From Gammaproteobacteria bacterium (GTDB lineage Bacteria; Pseudomonadota; Gammaproteobacteria; Enterobacterales; Alteromonadaceae): 64,000 nucleotides of DNA. This document shows, piece after piece, positions 44,880 to 53,631 of this stretch. Location: NCBI GenBank assembly GCA_018826295.1, contig JAHJZX010000017.1, positions 62,001-126,000 of the forward strand. The letters run 5' to 3'. Position numbers and translations under genes: made by a program. Numbering within the stretch: the first letter of the stretch is position 1; every line of letters begins with the position of its first letter. Under the pieces are notes generated by a model. It made no database searches, was not told the DNA's origin, and saw only the letters and a program-made list of their open reading frames with translations.

Positions 44880-46090
44880 GTTGTAGCCTGTACCTTAGCC
44901 AGTACCTGCTGGTGCAGCACCGTCAGTTGTTGCTGCTGTTCGTCGCTCAGGCTCTCGCCAGCCAGCCGGCTGTGCCAGACCTGCTCGGCTGTCAGCTCAT
45001 CCAAACTTTGCTGCACTGCGGTACTCAGGTTGCTGCCGGCACTGCGTTGACGGCGCAAACGCAGTAATTCAACCGGCAAGTCTTGTAGCAGTTGCTCTAC
45101 CCTTTGTTGTAAGTCAGTAAGATAGGCATCGGTTTCGCTGATCACCAGCTCTAACCACAGCGTTTCATCTGCTGCCAGCTTGTGCAGTGCCTGGGTAACT
45201 TTTGCCGCCACGTCAGCCAGGCTGGCTTTAATGCTACATAGCGGCTGAAAGCACGGCACTGGCAAAGCCGTGACCGTTTTTTCTGTGCCGGAGAACTCAA
45301 TCAGCCACAGCTGTTTTTGCTGCCTGGCTTCGTCAAAACTGAGCGCTATAGGCGAGCCGCTGTAGCGGATATCTGAGTTGGCGTTTAATTGCTGGCTTTG
45401 ATGAATATGGCCCAGCGCAATATAGTCAGCCGGCGGAAAGGCGTTGCTGGGAAACGCATCCAGAGTACCGATATAGATATCACGCACTGATTCTGACGTA
45501 CTGACGCCGACTGTGGTCAAGTGGCCGGTCATAATGATCGGCAGCTGCTGTTGGTGTTGGCTATTATATTGCTGCGCCAGTGCATACAGCTGCTGGTAAT
45601 GTTGGGTAATGGCCTGTTGCAGGTTTTGTTGTTTATCGCGCGCACTTTGGCCACTCTGGCTTTGTAACAGATCTCGTGAGCGGATAAATGGGATAGCGCA
45701 TAACAGCGCAGCCGGCTGTTGTTGTTGATTGTGCAGCACCAGTAATTGCTCAGACAGCTCGTCACTGCAATTGGCTATCACCCGGGTATTTAAATACTGC
45801 AGTAGATTTTTGCTTTCGTTCAGCACTGCAGCGGCGTCGTGATTACCGGCCAGCACGATCAGCTGACAGCCTCTGCCTTGCAGTTCAACAATAAACTGGT
45901 TGTACAGCTCGCGGGCATAACTGGGCGGAGTAGCAGTATCAAAAATATCACCGGCGACAATAATGGCATCAATTTGCAGCTGCTTCACTTGCTGTACCAG
46001 CCAGTGTAAAAACGCCTGGTGCTCACTGGCGCGACTGCGGCCAATAAAGTGCTGGCCTAAATGCCAGTCGGAGCTGTGTAAAATACGCAT
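44876..46090 (-). CDS. sbcD: SbcD nuclease subunit
   Basis: The 404-residue Mre11-like phosphoesterase of SbcCD. Metal-binding motifs in order: SSDWHLGQHF near residue 6, VAGDIFDTATPP near 48, VLAGNHDAAA near 83, TGHLTTVGV near 195 and LGHIHQSQ near 228. The C-terminal capping domain ends TVLHQQVLAKVQATT. ATG 46090 gives the conserved MRILHSSDWHLG start; an in-frame upstream ATG at 46150 would add 20 non-conserved residues. It is the first gene of the sbcDC operon. Confidence 0.95.
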   Translation of the reverse strand: MRILHSSDWHLGQHFIGRSRASEHQAFLHWLVQQVKQLQIDAIIVAGDIFDTATPPSYARELYNQFIVELQGRGCQLIVLAGNHDAAAVLNESKNLLQYLNTRVIANCSDELSEQLLVLHNQQQQPAALLCAIPFIRSRDLLQSQSGQSARDKQQNLQQAITQHYQQLYALAQQYNSQHQQQLPIIMTGHLTTVGVSTSESVRDIYIGTLDAFPSNAFPPADYIALGHIHQSQQLNANSDIRYSGSPIALSFDEARQQKQLWLIEFSGTEKTVTALPVPCFQPLCSIKASLADVAAKVTQALHKLAADETLWLELVISETDAYLTDLQQRVEQLLQDLPVELLRLRRQRSAGSNLSTAVQQSLDELTAEQVWHSRLAGESLSDEQQQQLTVLHQQVLAKVQATT

Positions 46091-46205
46091 AATGCCAACA
46101 GTTGCTGAATTTGGTCGCGAAAGCATACCGGATAGTGTTGCAGACAGCAAAGCGCCGACCTGGCGCTAAGGCCCAGATCGGCCGTCACGTTACTTAGTGG
46201 GTGGA

Positions 46206-46745
46206 TTACTGCGCAACGTCCAGCTTGTCTATCACCCGGTTTACATCAGAGGTGTTTTTCGCAATAGCTACGGCTAAGTCTTTCTCTGCTTCAGAATCAA
46301 CTTCGCCTTGCAGGGTTACAACACCGTTTTTAGCATCGACATCAATGGCCGTGCCGCTGACTTCCGATTCAAACAACAGACGGGTTTTCACCACAGTAGC
46401 AATTTTGGCATCTGTTAAACCGCTGTTATCTTTATCGCTGCTATGCTTGCCTGACGCCGTTACGGTCAGCTGATTATTTACCCCGGTAACACCATCCAGA
46501 TTTTCAATCAGCTCTTCAGCCAGTGCTTTATCAACGCTGTTTTCCACTTTACCGGTTAAGGTTACTGCGCCATCTTTAACGTCGGTATTAATGTCAAACG
46601 AGTTCAAGTTACCGTTTAACAACAGTGTCGTTTCGGCTTTGCCATCAATCCATGCATCTTTAGCGCCGTCTTTCCAATCGTTGGCAGCTACCGCAGTTGT
46701 CGTTAATGCTAAAGCTATCATCATTGTTAACGTTGTACGTTTCAT
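46206..46745 (-). CDS. Periplasmic protein with two BON domains (OsmY-like)
   Basis: A 179-residue exported protein. Signal peptide about 1-21 (ends TAVAAND). Two BON domains: about 38-100 (INTDVKDGAVTLTGKVENSVDKALAEELI in shorter pieces, then GVTGVNNQLTV) and about 112-178 (DAKIATVVKTRLL, IDVDAKNGVVTLQGEVDSEAEKD). BON domains bind phospholipid; the resemblance is to OsmY/DolP-type stress proteins. A good start is set by the preceding AAAGGAGCGAC. Single gene with an AT-rich upstream region. Confidence 0.88.
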   Translation of the reverse strand: MKRTTLTMMIALALTTTAVAANDWKDGAKDAWIDGKAETTLLLNGNLNSFDINTDVKDGAVTLTGKVENSVDKALAEELIENLDGVTGVNNQLTVTASGKHSSDKDNSGLTDAKIATVVKTRLLFESEVSGTAIDVDAKNGVVTLQGEVDSEAEKDLAVAIAKNTSDVNRVIDKLDVAQ

Positions 46746-46864
46746 GTTGTCGCTCCTTTGTAGTGAGACGGTTAAACTAATGCCAGTATGATGCCAATAT
46801 TTAACTATTTGTTTTTAAACGTTATTTTTTACCCATTCAGGTAATGTTAATTTTTTGTTTGTAT

Positions 46865-47350
46865 TTATTTCCTGCTGGGTGGTAAAACTTTCAGTAGCGG
46901 TTGTAGTTGATCGCTGCATATTTGCAATTCAGCGACCAGCTGCGCCAATTCAATCTTTATCTCGCGGTTGTGTAAGCCGGCGGTAAGTTGGCGTAAACTG
47001 CGGATCTGTTGTTGTAGCAAAGCCGCCAGCTCCGCCAGCATAGTGTGTTGCGTTGACTGCTCTGCTAACGTTGCGAGCTGGTGTAGATACCAGGACTTTA
47101 CAGTAGAAAGTGTACTGCGCTGTTGCGAAATGCTGTCTGCAGTAGCGCAAGTTTGCACTAAGCGCTGTGCCGCATTCAGATGCAATTTGGTTAGCTGTAA
47201 AAACTTGTATCGCAAGTTGCTGTTAGCTACCTGTGTTGCTGCATAGCGAAAAAATTGCTCCGCTGCACTACAGACGCCATATGCCGCCTGCAGCGATCTC
47301 ACTTCGTCTGCGCTAAGCTTGGCTAACTGAGCTATACCGGAATGCCCCAT
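46865..47350 (-). CDS. Small all-helical protein of unknown function
   Basis: A 161-residue protein I do not recognise. It is predicted to be fully helical: AQLAKLSADEVRSLQAAYGV, a second helix AAEQFFRYAATQVAN, LQLTKLHLNAAQRLVQTC, then LATLAEQSTQHTMLAELAALLQQQ and a last helix LAQLVAELQICSDQLQPLL, which would suit a four- or five-helix bundle. No signal peptide. It loosely recalls the ferritin-like DUF2383/PA2169 bundles, but the metal residues are not obvious. AAAGGAGAATCG sets the start at ATG 47350; an ATG at 47404 is in frame but unsupported. It lies between the BON gene and the divergent sigma-54 activator. Confidence 0.6.
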   Translation of the reverse strand: MGHSGIAQLAKLSADEVRSLQAAYGVCSAAEQFFRYAATQVANSNLRYKFLQLTKLHLNAAQRLVQTCATADSISQQRSTLSTVKSWYLHQLATLAEQSTQHTMLAELAALLQQQIRSLRQLTAGLHNREIKIELAQLVAELQICSDQLQPLLKVLPPSRK

Positions 47351-47654
47351 GACGATTCTCCTTTTATCTCGGCTGTCATAGTTCATATTCAATTCATGTA
47401 CCAAGGTTTAAAGTTTTGATTTACCTAAATATTTTACTACGTTGTGGTATGTAACCGGTGTTGGCCGGTAACTTCTACCTATTGATATTGTTAAATTTAC
47501 AGCTGATTAGGGGCAATGGCTTGCGTTGAAATAGTGTGCTTTTATGGCAAGTAAAAGTAGCTTTGCTATGTTAAAGAGTCGCATCGATGTACCAAACAGC
47601 AGCGCAGCCAGTCTACTGACACCAGGGTTATGCAATACAACTGAGGGCAGATAA
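47351..47654. other. Divergent intergenic region
   Basis: About 300 bases between the helical protein gene and the sigma-54 activator gene hold both leaders. No sigma-54 (-24/-12) promoter with correct GG-N10-GC spacing was found on either strand, and no small RNA or terminator is evident. Confidence 0.4.
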
Positions 47655-49001
47655 ATGACGCAACCACGCTTATTTTTGCATGTGCAGGACACTGAACTGG
47701 CGACACAGTTGCTGCAGTCTGCCGCTGTACGCCGCTTTATAGTGGTAAAAAGCAGTGATACTGCGCCCTGGCCAGAGCAACTGATACAACAGCCTTGCGA
47801 CCTGGCGTTTATTCAGGCGGAGCAATATAGCGAAGCAGATTATCAACGATTAGCCGCCAGTAAATTGCTGGCGGAAATTGATTTTATTCTGGTCAGTGAT
47901 GGCGTCCCTGATCCGATGTTGGATAAGCTGATGCGCGCTGGTGCCGGTTATCATTTTCGGCGGCCGTTGGATTTGGCCTGTATTTTGGAGACCTTACAGG
48001 ATTTTTATCAGCAATTAAGTAACAACCAGCAAGCGGTAAAAACCGATAGCAGTTCACTGGATCAGTTTGGTTTATTGGTTGGGTCGTCACGTGCCATGCT
48101 TAAGCTGTACCGCACCTTACGTAAAGTAGCCGTTACTGAAGCCAACGTGCTGATTGCAGGTGAAAGCGGTGCCGGTAAAGAGCTGGTTGCCAATACGCTG
48201 CATTTGGCCAGCTGCCGTGCCGAGCAGGCCTTTATCGCCATTAACTGCGGTGCGCTTAGCCCTGAGCTTGTTGACAGCGAATTATTCGGCCATATCAAAG
48301 GCGCTTTTACCGGTGCCTTGCGCGACCACCAGGGCGTATTTGCTCAGGCGCAGGGCGGAACCTTGTTTTTAGATGAGATAACCGAAATGCCGCTGGAGCA
48401 GCAGGTGAAGCTATTGCGGGTACTGGAGAGCGGTGAGTATCGCCCGGTCGGCAGCGACAAAGTACAGCAGGCCAATGTGCGCATTGTGGCAGCGACTAAC
48501 CGCGATCCACAGCAGGCTGTTGCGGAAGGATTATTACGGGAAGATTTATATTTTCGCCTGGCACAGTTTCCGCTGCAGGTGCCGCCTTTGCGGGATCGTG
48601 GCGATGATGTCTGTGGTCTGGCACTGCATTTTCTGGCCTATCGCAATGCGCAGGAGCAACAACAAAAACAGCTGGCAGCTGACACCCTGGCGCTGATTGC
48701 TGCACATAATTGGCCTGGCAATGTGCGTGAATTAAAGCATGCCATAGAGCGGGCTTATATCCTTGCGGATAACCGGATCCTGCCTGAACATTTATTGCTG
48801 GGCGATGCAACTGACAGCGCAGTAGACCAATGCCTGGCTGATGTACCCTGCGGGCTACCGCTGGAAGATTTGGAAAAAGCGGCGATTTTAAATACGCTGC
48901 AACAAAACGCCGGCAATAAAACTGACACGGCACGGCAACTGGGTATTAGCGTAAAAACCTTGTACAACAAGCTGGATAAATATCAGCAAACCGAGCCGTG
49001 A
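47655..49001 (+). CDS. Sigma-54-dependent activator with a receiver-like domain lacking the phosphoacceptor
   Basis: A 448-residue NtrC-type transcription activator. The first 125 residues follow a receiver fold (LFLHVQDTELATQLL, CDLAFIQAEQYS, FILVSDG, GAGYHFRRPLDLACILETL), but the strand that should carry the phosphorylated aspartate reads AFIQ, and the conserved lysine position is arginine, so phosphorylation is unlikely. The AAA+ domain (about 138-370) has Walker A GESGAGKE, the sigma-54 contact GAFTGA, Walker B GGTLFLDE, and the R-finger block. A Fis-type helix-turn-helix closes the protein (NKTDTARQLGISVKTLYNKL). Target genes are unknown; the neighbours lack an obvious sigma-54 promoter. 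GAGGGC precedes ATG. Confidence 0.88.
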   Translation: MTQPRLFLHVQDTELATQLLQSAAVRRFIVVKSSDTAPWPEQLIQQPCDLAFIQAEQYSEADYQRLAASKLLAEIDFILVSDGVPDPMLDKLMRAGAGYHFRRPLDLACILETLQDFYQQLSNNQQAVKTDSSSLDQFGLLVGSSRAMLKLYRTLRKVAVTEANVLIAGESGAGKELVANTLHLASCRAEQAFIAINCGALSPELVDSELFGHIKGAFTGALRDHQGVFAQAQGGTLFLDEITEMPLEQQVKLLRVLESGEYRPVGSDKVQQANVRIVAATNRDPQQAVAEGLLREDLYFRLAQFPLQVPPLRDRGDDVCGLALHFLAYRNAQEQQQKQLAADTLALIAAHNWPGNVRELKHAIERAYILADNRILPEHLLLGDATDSAVDQCLADVPCGLPLEDLEKAAILNTLQQNAGNKTDTARQLGISVKTLYNKLDKYQQTEP

Positions 49002-49017
49002 TCAGCGGCAGGTGCCG

Positions 49018-49051
49018 TGAAACAGTTACCGGCAAAGCAGTAACTGTTTCA
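49018..49051. repeat. Perfect 12-bp inverted repeat between convergent genes
   Basis: TGAAACAGTTAC and GTAACTGTTTCA flank a ten-base spacer. The dyad lies between the sigma-54 activator stop (49001) and the hslO stop (49090). Without a U run it may be a factor-assisted terminator for both sides or a protein site. Confidence 0.6.
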
Positions 49052-49089
49052 CACTAAGCGCTGTGTTGGCAAAAGTTGTCAGGCTGCTG

Positions 49090-49938
49090 TTACAGCTGCT
49101 GTAATAAGGCTGTTAAATCAGCAACGTCAAACTGATAAGTGGTATTGCAATATTCGCAATTGATATCCAGCTTACCTTCTGCAATATGCTCATTGATAAC
49201 GTCTCTACCCAGGCTGATAATAGCCGCACTGCATTTGTCGCGCGAACAACCGCAAACAAAACTGACCGGTTGTGCCGGAAACAACTCGACTTCTTCCTGG
49301 TGAAATAAACGATACAGCAGTTGTTCGGCTGGCAGCTCAAACATTTCGTTGTGACTTAGGGTGTCGGTTAACATCACCAAATCAGCAAAGTCAGCTTTGG
49401 CTTTTTCTGGCTCAACCGGCAATACCTGTAACATAAAGCCAGCGGCACGATTATGTTGCTCAGTAATGTCGGTATACAAATACAGCCGGGTCGGCAGTTG
49501 CTCTGATTGGGCGAAGTAGGCTTCCAGAGTACTGGTTAAACTGTCACCCGACAGCGGAATAATGCCCTGATAGCGTTCACCCTGTTTCGGTGTAATGGTT
49601 ACCAGCATATGGCCATCGCCGATCAAGCTGCGAAAGCTATCACCCTGCAGCTCAGACTGCATCCGTACCACAGCGCGAAATTGTTGTTGGTTGGTGCCAT
49701 TTACCGCAGCAAAGCGCACCGGGCCATCGCCCTGGATTTGCACGGCGATATCACCGTCAAATTTTAAGGTGGCAGTCAGCAAACTGGTCGCTGCTACCAG
49801 TTCCGCCAGCAGTTGTTTAACCGGAAGCGGATATTCATGCTGGCCTAGCATCTGCGCCAGGCTATCGGATAATTGTACCAACTCTCCGCGTACACTTCGG
49901 TGGGTGAATAAAAACCGATATAACTGATCTGCGTTCAT
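49090..49938 (-). CDS. hslO: Redox-regulated chaperonin Hsp33
   Basis: A 282-residue chaperone that becomes active when oxidation releases its zinc and unfolds the C-terminal switch. The zinc cysteines are present as CGCSRDKC (C-x-C) near residue 228 and CEYC near 262, with the family spacing. The N-terminal domain has FLFTHRSVRGELVQL and LAELVAATSLLTATLKFDG. It follows hslR on the same strand, 12 bases apart, forming the hslRO pair as in E. coli. Confidence 0.95.
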   Translation of the reverse strand: MNADQLYRFLFTHRSVRGELVQLSDSLAQMLGQHEYPLPVKQLLAELVAATSLLTATLKFDGDIAVQIQGDGPVRFAAVNGTNQQQFRAVVRMQSELQGDSFRSLIGDGHMLVTITPKQGERYQGIIPLSGDSLTSTLEAYFAQSEQLPTRLYLYTDITEQHNRAAGFMLQVLPVEPEKAKADFADLVMLTDTLSHNEMFELPAEQLLYRLFHQEEVELFPAQPVSFVCGCSRDKCSAAIISLGRDVINEHIAEGKLDINCEYCNTTYQFDVADLTALLQQL

Positions 49939-49950
49939 AATTGTCTCTTG

Positions 49951-50364
49951 CTACTGCTGCGATTTTAATAAAAGTAACTTACGCCGCTCTTTTTTGTCAG
50001 GTTTAGTGTCCGGATGCGGCGCAAAAAGGCTGTTGGTTTTGCGTAATTCAGCTCGTTTCAGCCGTTGTTCAATGCTGTCTGCGGTTTCTTCATATAACTG
50101 CTGCGCCAGTGGTGCTGCCAGCCGCTTGTCTGACAAGCCTAGTATAATGACGATTTTTTCATCTGAACCTTGTGTAACGCGTACTGTTGCGCCAAGTTCT
50201 ACCGTTTTACTGGCTTTGCAGCGCTGGCCATTATAATGTACTTTACCGCCGTCGATCATCTCTTTCGCCAGAGCGCGGGTTTTATAAAAGCGGCAGGCCC
50301 AAAGCCATTTATCTAATCGTAACGTTGGGCTGCTAGGCTGTGGGGCTGAGTGACTGTGCGACAT
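49951..50364 (-). CDS. hslR: Ribosome-associated heat-shock protein Hsp15
   Basis: A 137-residue S4-domain protein that rescues 50S subunits carrying stalled nascent chains. The S4 RNA-binding segment LRLDKWLWACRFYKTRALAKEMID in shorter pieces and GGKVHYNGQRCKASKTV lies at about 15-62. The tail is basic (KPDKKERRKLLLLKSQQ). It is the first gene of hslRO, divergent from the gsp operon. Confidence 0.94.
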   Translation of the reverse strand: MSHSHSAPQPSSPTLRLDKWLWACRFYKTRALAKEMIDGGKVHYNGQRCKASKTVELGATVRVTQGSDEKIVIILGLSDKRLAAPLAQQLYEETADSIEQRLKRAELRKTNSLFAPHPDTKPDKKERRKLLLLKSQQ

Positions 50365-50532
50365 ATTTCCTGCGGTGATAGCGAACTAAGATCGCCATTA
50401 TAGAGCCAAAGCAGTGGTTTTGGTTGCGTAATATCGCTTTTTGTCGTTAATGTATTGTAAACTTGGCGCCCCGACTTGTTGGCGCTAGCGCAACTGGGTA
50501 AGATAATTTTATGTTGAACAAAGACGTGCCAA

Positions 50533-51480
50533 ATGAAATCAGTACTTGATACATCTCAGCTGTTATTACAGCTGCAGCGGATACCTCTGACCCGGTTGCG
50601 ACAGGCACTTGAGCTGGTGTTAGTGTTGTGTCTTGGCTGGTTACTGGCAAAAGTAACCTGGCAACTGTTACCAGAGACGCAAACAGGCAGCGGTTTGGTC
50701 GTTATAAACCAGCAAGCCGCTGCAACTGAGCCGGTTGGTGTAAGTTTGGCGGCGTTAGTTGCACCTAAGCTGTTCGGTACTGCCAGTGCACAGACGGTCA
50801 AAACCGTTGAGCCGGTGGTAACAGAAGCGCCGAAAACCTCACTCAATGTGAAGTTAACCGGTGTGGTAGCACTGGCCAGTGATCCTGGCGCAGGTAGTGC
50901 TATTATCGAAAGCCGTGGCAGTGAGGCTACCTATGCTGTGGATGATCAAATTGACGGTACTAATGCCCGGCTGAAACAGGTATTGGCTGACCGGGTTTTA
51001 ATCCAGCAGGCCGGCCGTTTTGAAACGCTGATGCTAGATGGTATTGAATACACCAAAATTGCCCAGGCCAATGCAGGTTTGGGCCGCGCTGATGAGCCGG
51101 CCTCTGAAATGGATGGCGACATGGCACCGGTGCCAGAGCCGATGGAAATGCAGCCGCTGCAAGCGAGTGAGCAGCTGGACGCCCGGCGTGATGAGCTGAT
51201 TGCTGAACCGATGAAGTTTTTTGACTATATCCGGGTGTCGCCACAACGCAACAATGGTCAGCTAAGCGGTTACCGGCTGATGCCGGGTAAAGATCCTAGT
51301 TTATTCGCCCAGCTTGGTTTGCAGCCCAACGATCTGGCGATAGAAATAAACGGCATCGCCTTAAACGATATGCAACAGGCAATGAACGTGATTAATGAAT
51401 TGCGTGATGCCAAAGAAGCGGCAATTAAAATAGAACGGGATGGTGAGATCAGAGATATTCTGGTTTCGTTGTCACAATAA
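50533..51480 (+). CDS. gspC: Type II secretion inner-membrane protein GspC
   Basis: A 315-residue bitopic protein linking the inner-membrane platform to the secretin. One transmembrane helix (about 25-46, ALELVLVLCLGWLLAKVTW), then a linker and the HR domain (about 90-170, LNVKLTGVVALASDPG, AIIESRGSEATYAVDDQI). An acidic Pro/Met-rich spacer follows, and a PDZ domain at about 240-313 (GYRLMPGKDPSLFAQLGLQPNDLAIEINGI in two pieces). It opens the twelve-gene gspC-N operon, 168 bases from divergent hslR. Confidence 0.94.
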   Translation: MKSVLDTSQLLLQLQRIPLTRLRQALELVLVLCLGWLLAKVTWQLLPETQTGSGLVVINQQAAATEPVGVSLAALVAPKLFGTASAQTVKTVEPVVTEAPKTSLNVKLTGVVALASDPGAGSAIIESRGSEATYAVDDQIDGTNARLKQVLADRVLIQQAGRFETLMLDGIEYTKIAQANAGLGRADEPASEMDGDMAPVPEPMEMQPLQASEQLDARRDELIAEPMKFFDYIRVSPQRNNGQLSGYRLMPGKDPSLFAQLGLQPNDLAIEINGIALNDMQQAMNVINELRDAKEAAIKIERDGEIRDILVSLSQ

Positions 51481-51507
51481 TTATTACAACGAATTGGTTA
51501 TATATTA

Positions 51508-53631
51508 ATGAAATCAGGGCAAGTTAGTTTATTTTCCCGCCGCTCGCTGGCCAGTTTACTGGTTGCCGCTGCGCTTAGTGTCAGCATTGCTATACCGGCT
51601 GCTTCTGTTGCAGCGCAGGAAGAAGTAATGTACTCGCCAAACTTTAAAGGCACGGATATTAATGAGTTTATTAATATTGTTGGCATGAACCTGCAAAAAA
51701 CCATCATAGTTGACCCCCAGGTGCGCGGCCGCATCAATGTGCGTAGCTATGAAATGCTTAACAAGGACCAGTACTACCAGTTTTTCCTTAACGTATTGGA
51801 AGTGTACAGCTTTGCCGTGGTGGAAATGGACAACGGCATTTTAAAAGTAGTGCGCAATAAAGATGCTAAAACCAGCAATATACCGGTAGTCAGCGATGAA
51901 AACCCTGGCCAGGGTGACGAAATGGTGACCCGGGTAGTGCAGGTACGCAATGTGTCGGTACGCGAGCTGTCGCCGTTGCTGCGCCAGTTTAGCAACCAGG
52001 CCGGTGGCGGCCATGTGGTGCATTATGACCAGTCAAACGTAATTATGATGACCGGCCCGGCTGCGGTGGTAAACCGGTTGGTTGATATTATTCAACGGGT
52101 TGATAAAGCCGGTGATCAGGAGCTGGAAATTGTTAAGTTGCAATATGCCTCTGCGCCGGAGATTGTGCGTATCCTGGAAAGTATATACAAGACCCAGGGC
52201 CGCGCTGAACAACCGGATTTTCTGATCCCGAAAATTGTTGCTGATGAGCGCACTAACAGTGTTATCGTCAGTGGCGAATTGCAGGCGCGGCAGCGGGCAA
52301 TCGAATTGGCAAAGCGGCTTGATTCTGAACTGCAAACCAGCGGCAACACCCGGGTATTTTATCTGAAGTACGCCAAAGCTGAAGAGTTGGTGCCGGTATT
52401 AAAGGGCGTCAGTGATTCTATCGTGGCTGAAGTGCAGGGCAACACCGCTGCAGCTGGCCAGGCTGCACGTGGTGCCGCCAATCAAGGCCGGGCGATTAGC
52501 ATTGAAGCGCATGCCGACAGTAACTCACTGGTAATCACCGCCCAGCCGGATATGATGCGCTCGTTAGAAGAAGTGTTACGCCAGTTAGATATCCGCCGCG
52601 CTCAGGTGCTGGTAGAAGCCATTATTGTGGAAGTATTTGAAGGTGACGGCACTGATCTTGGTGTGCAGTGGCTAAATAAAAATGGCGGCGGTACTAATTT
52701 CAGTAATGGCAATACTATTTCTATTATTGATGCTGCCGGCGCCGCTTTAGCTGCTAGGCCAATTAAGAACCCTCCAAGAGTTGAACAATCGACTATTCCT
52801 GGTGTTCCAAGTGTGACCATACCAGTACCGGATACCGAAGGTGACTACACGCTAGCAGGCCAGGTCCTTGGTGGGTTAAATGGTGCATTGCTGGGTTTTG
52901 TCAGCGGTGATTGGGCTGCTCTGGTGCAAGCCGTACGCACCAGCACTAACTCTAATGTGTTGGCGACACCGCATATTACCACTATGGATAACCAGGAAGC
53001 GTTTTTCCTGGTGGGGCAGGAAGTACCGGTAATTACCGGTTCGACCACCGGCTCTAACAACACTAACCCGTTCCAGCAGGTTAATCGTCAGGAAGTGGGT
53101 ATCAAGCTTAAAGTGACGCCGCAAATTAACGAAGGCGACGCAGTGCAGCTGACGATAGAACAGGAAGTGTCCAGCATCGGTGGCGCCACGGCGGTGGATA
53201 TCACCATTAATAAGCGCGAAATTAAAACCACGGTAATGGCCGATGACGGCGCTACTGTCGTGCTGGGTGGCCTTATCGATGAAGACGTGCAGGAAAGCGA
53301 GTCTAAGGTGCCGCTGTTGGGTGACATTCCTATTCTGGGGCATTTATTTAAATCGACCAGTGTCACCAAGCAAAAACGTAATTTGATGGTGTTTATCAAA
53401 GCCACTATAGTGCGCGAAGGCTCGGCTATCTCTGGTATTTCGAAGACCAAATACAACTATATCCGCGCCGAGCAGTTAAAGCGCGAGGAAGAAGGCATCC
53501 GCTTAATGCCAAACACCAAGCAGGTGGTACTGCCAGAATGGGATGATTCCTTAACCCTGCCGCCAACTTTTGATGAATACATCAATCAGCAACCGGTTAC
53601 CGAGGGCGCGAAATCAGGGAAGCAGGACTGA
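51508..53631 (+). CDS. gspD: Type II secretion secretin GspD
   Basis: The 707-residue outer-membrane secretin that forms the exit channel. Signal peptide about 1-37 (ends SVAAQ). N0 domain about 40-115 ([20 protein letters not shown]), N1-N3 domains about 125-340, and the secretin core about 365-610 with [41 protein letters not shown] and [31 protein letters not shown] in pieces. The C-terminal S-domain region follows (about 620-707), pointing to a pilotin. Stop and gspE start share TGATG. Confidence 0.96.
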   Translation: MKSGQVSLFSRRSLASLLVAAALSVSIAIPAASVAAQEEVMYSPNFKGTDINEFINIVGMNLQKTIIVDPQVRGRINVRSYEMLNKDQYYQFFLNVLEVYSFAVVEMDNGILKVVRNKDAKTSNIPVVSDENPGQGDEMVTRVVQVRNVSVRELSPLLRQFSNQAGGGHVVHYDQSNVIMMTGPAAVVNRLVDIIQRVDKAGDQELEIVKLQYASAPEIVRILESIYKTQGRAEQPDFLIPKIVADERTNSVIVSGELQARQRAIELAKRLDSELQTSGNTRVFYLKYAKAEELVPVLKGVSDSIVAEVQGNTAAAGQAARGAANQGRAISIEAHADSNSLVITAQPDMMRSLEEVLRQLDIRRAQVLVEAIIVEVFEGDGTDLGVQWLNKNGGGTNFSNGNTISIIDAAGAALAARPIKNPPRVEQSTIPGVPSVTIPVPDTEGDYTLAGQVLGGLNGALLGFVSGDWAALVQAVRTSTNSNVLATPHITTMDNQEAFFLVGQEVPVITGSTTGSNNTNPFQQVNRQEVGIKLKVTPQINEGDAVQLTIEQEVSSIGGATAVDITINKREIKTTVMADDGATVVLGGLIDEDVQESESKVPLLGDIPILGHLFKSTSVTKQKRNLMVFIKATIVREGSAISGISKTKYNYIRAEQLKREEEGIRLMPNTKQVVLPEWDDSLTLPPTFDEYINQQPVTEGAKSGKQD

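Noticed and set aside
47351-47654. Sigma-54 promoter ahead of the activator or its neighbour
   Set aside because: GG and GC pairs occur (for example near 47545) but with 12-base instead of 10-base spacing, and not in the TGGCAC-N5-TTGCA context.
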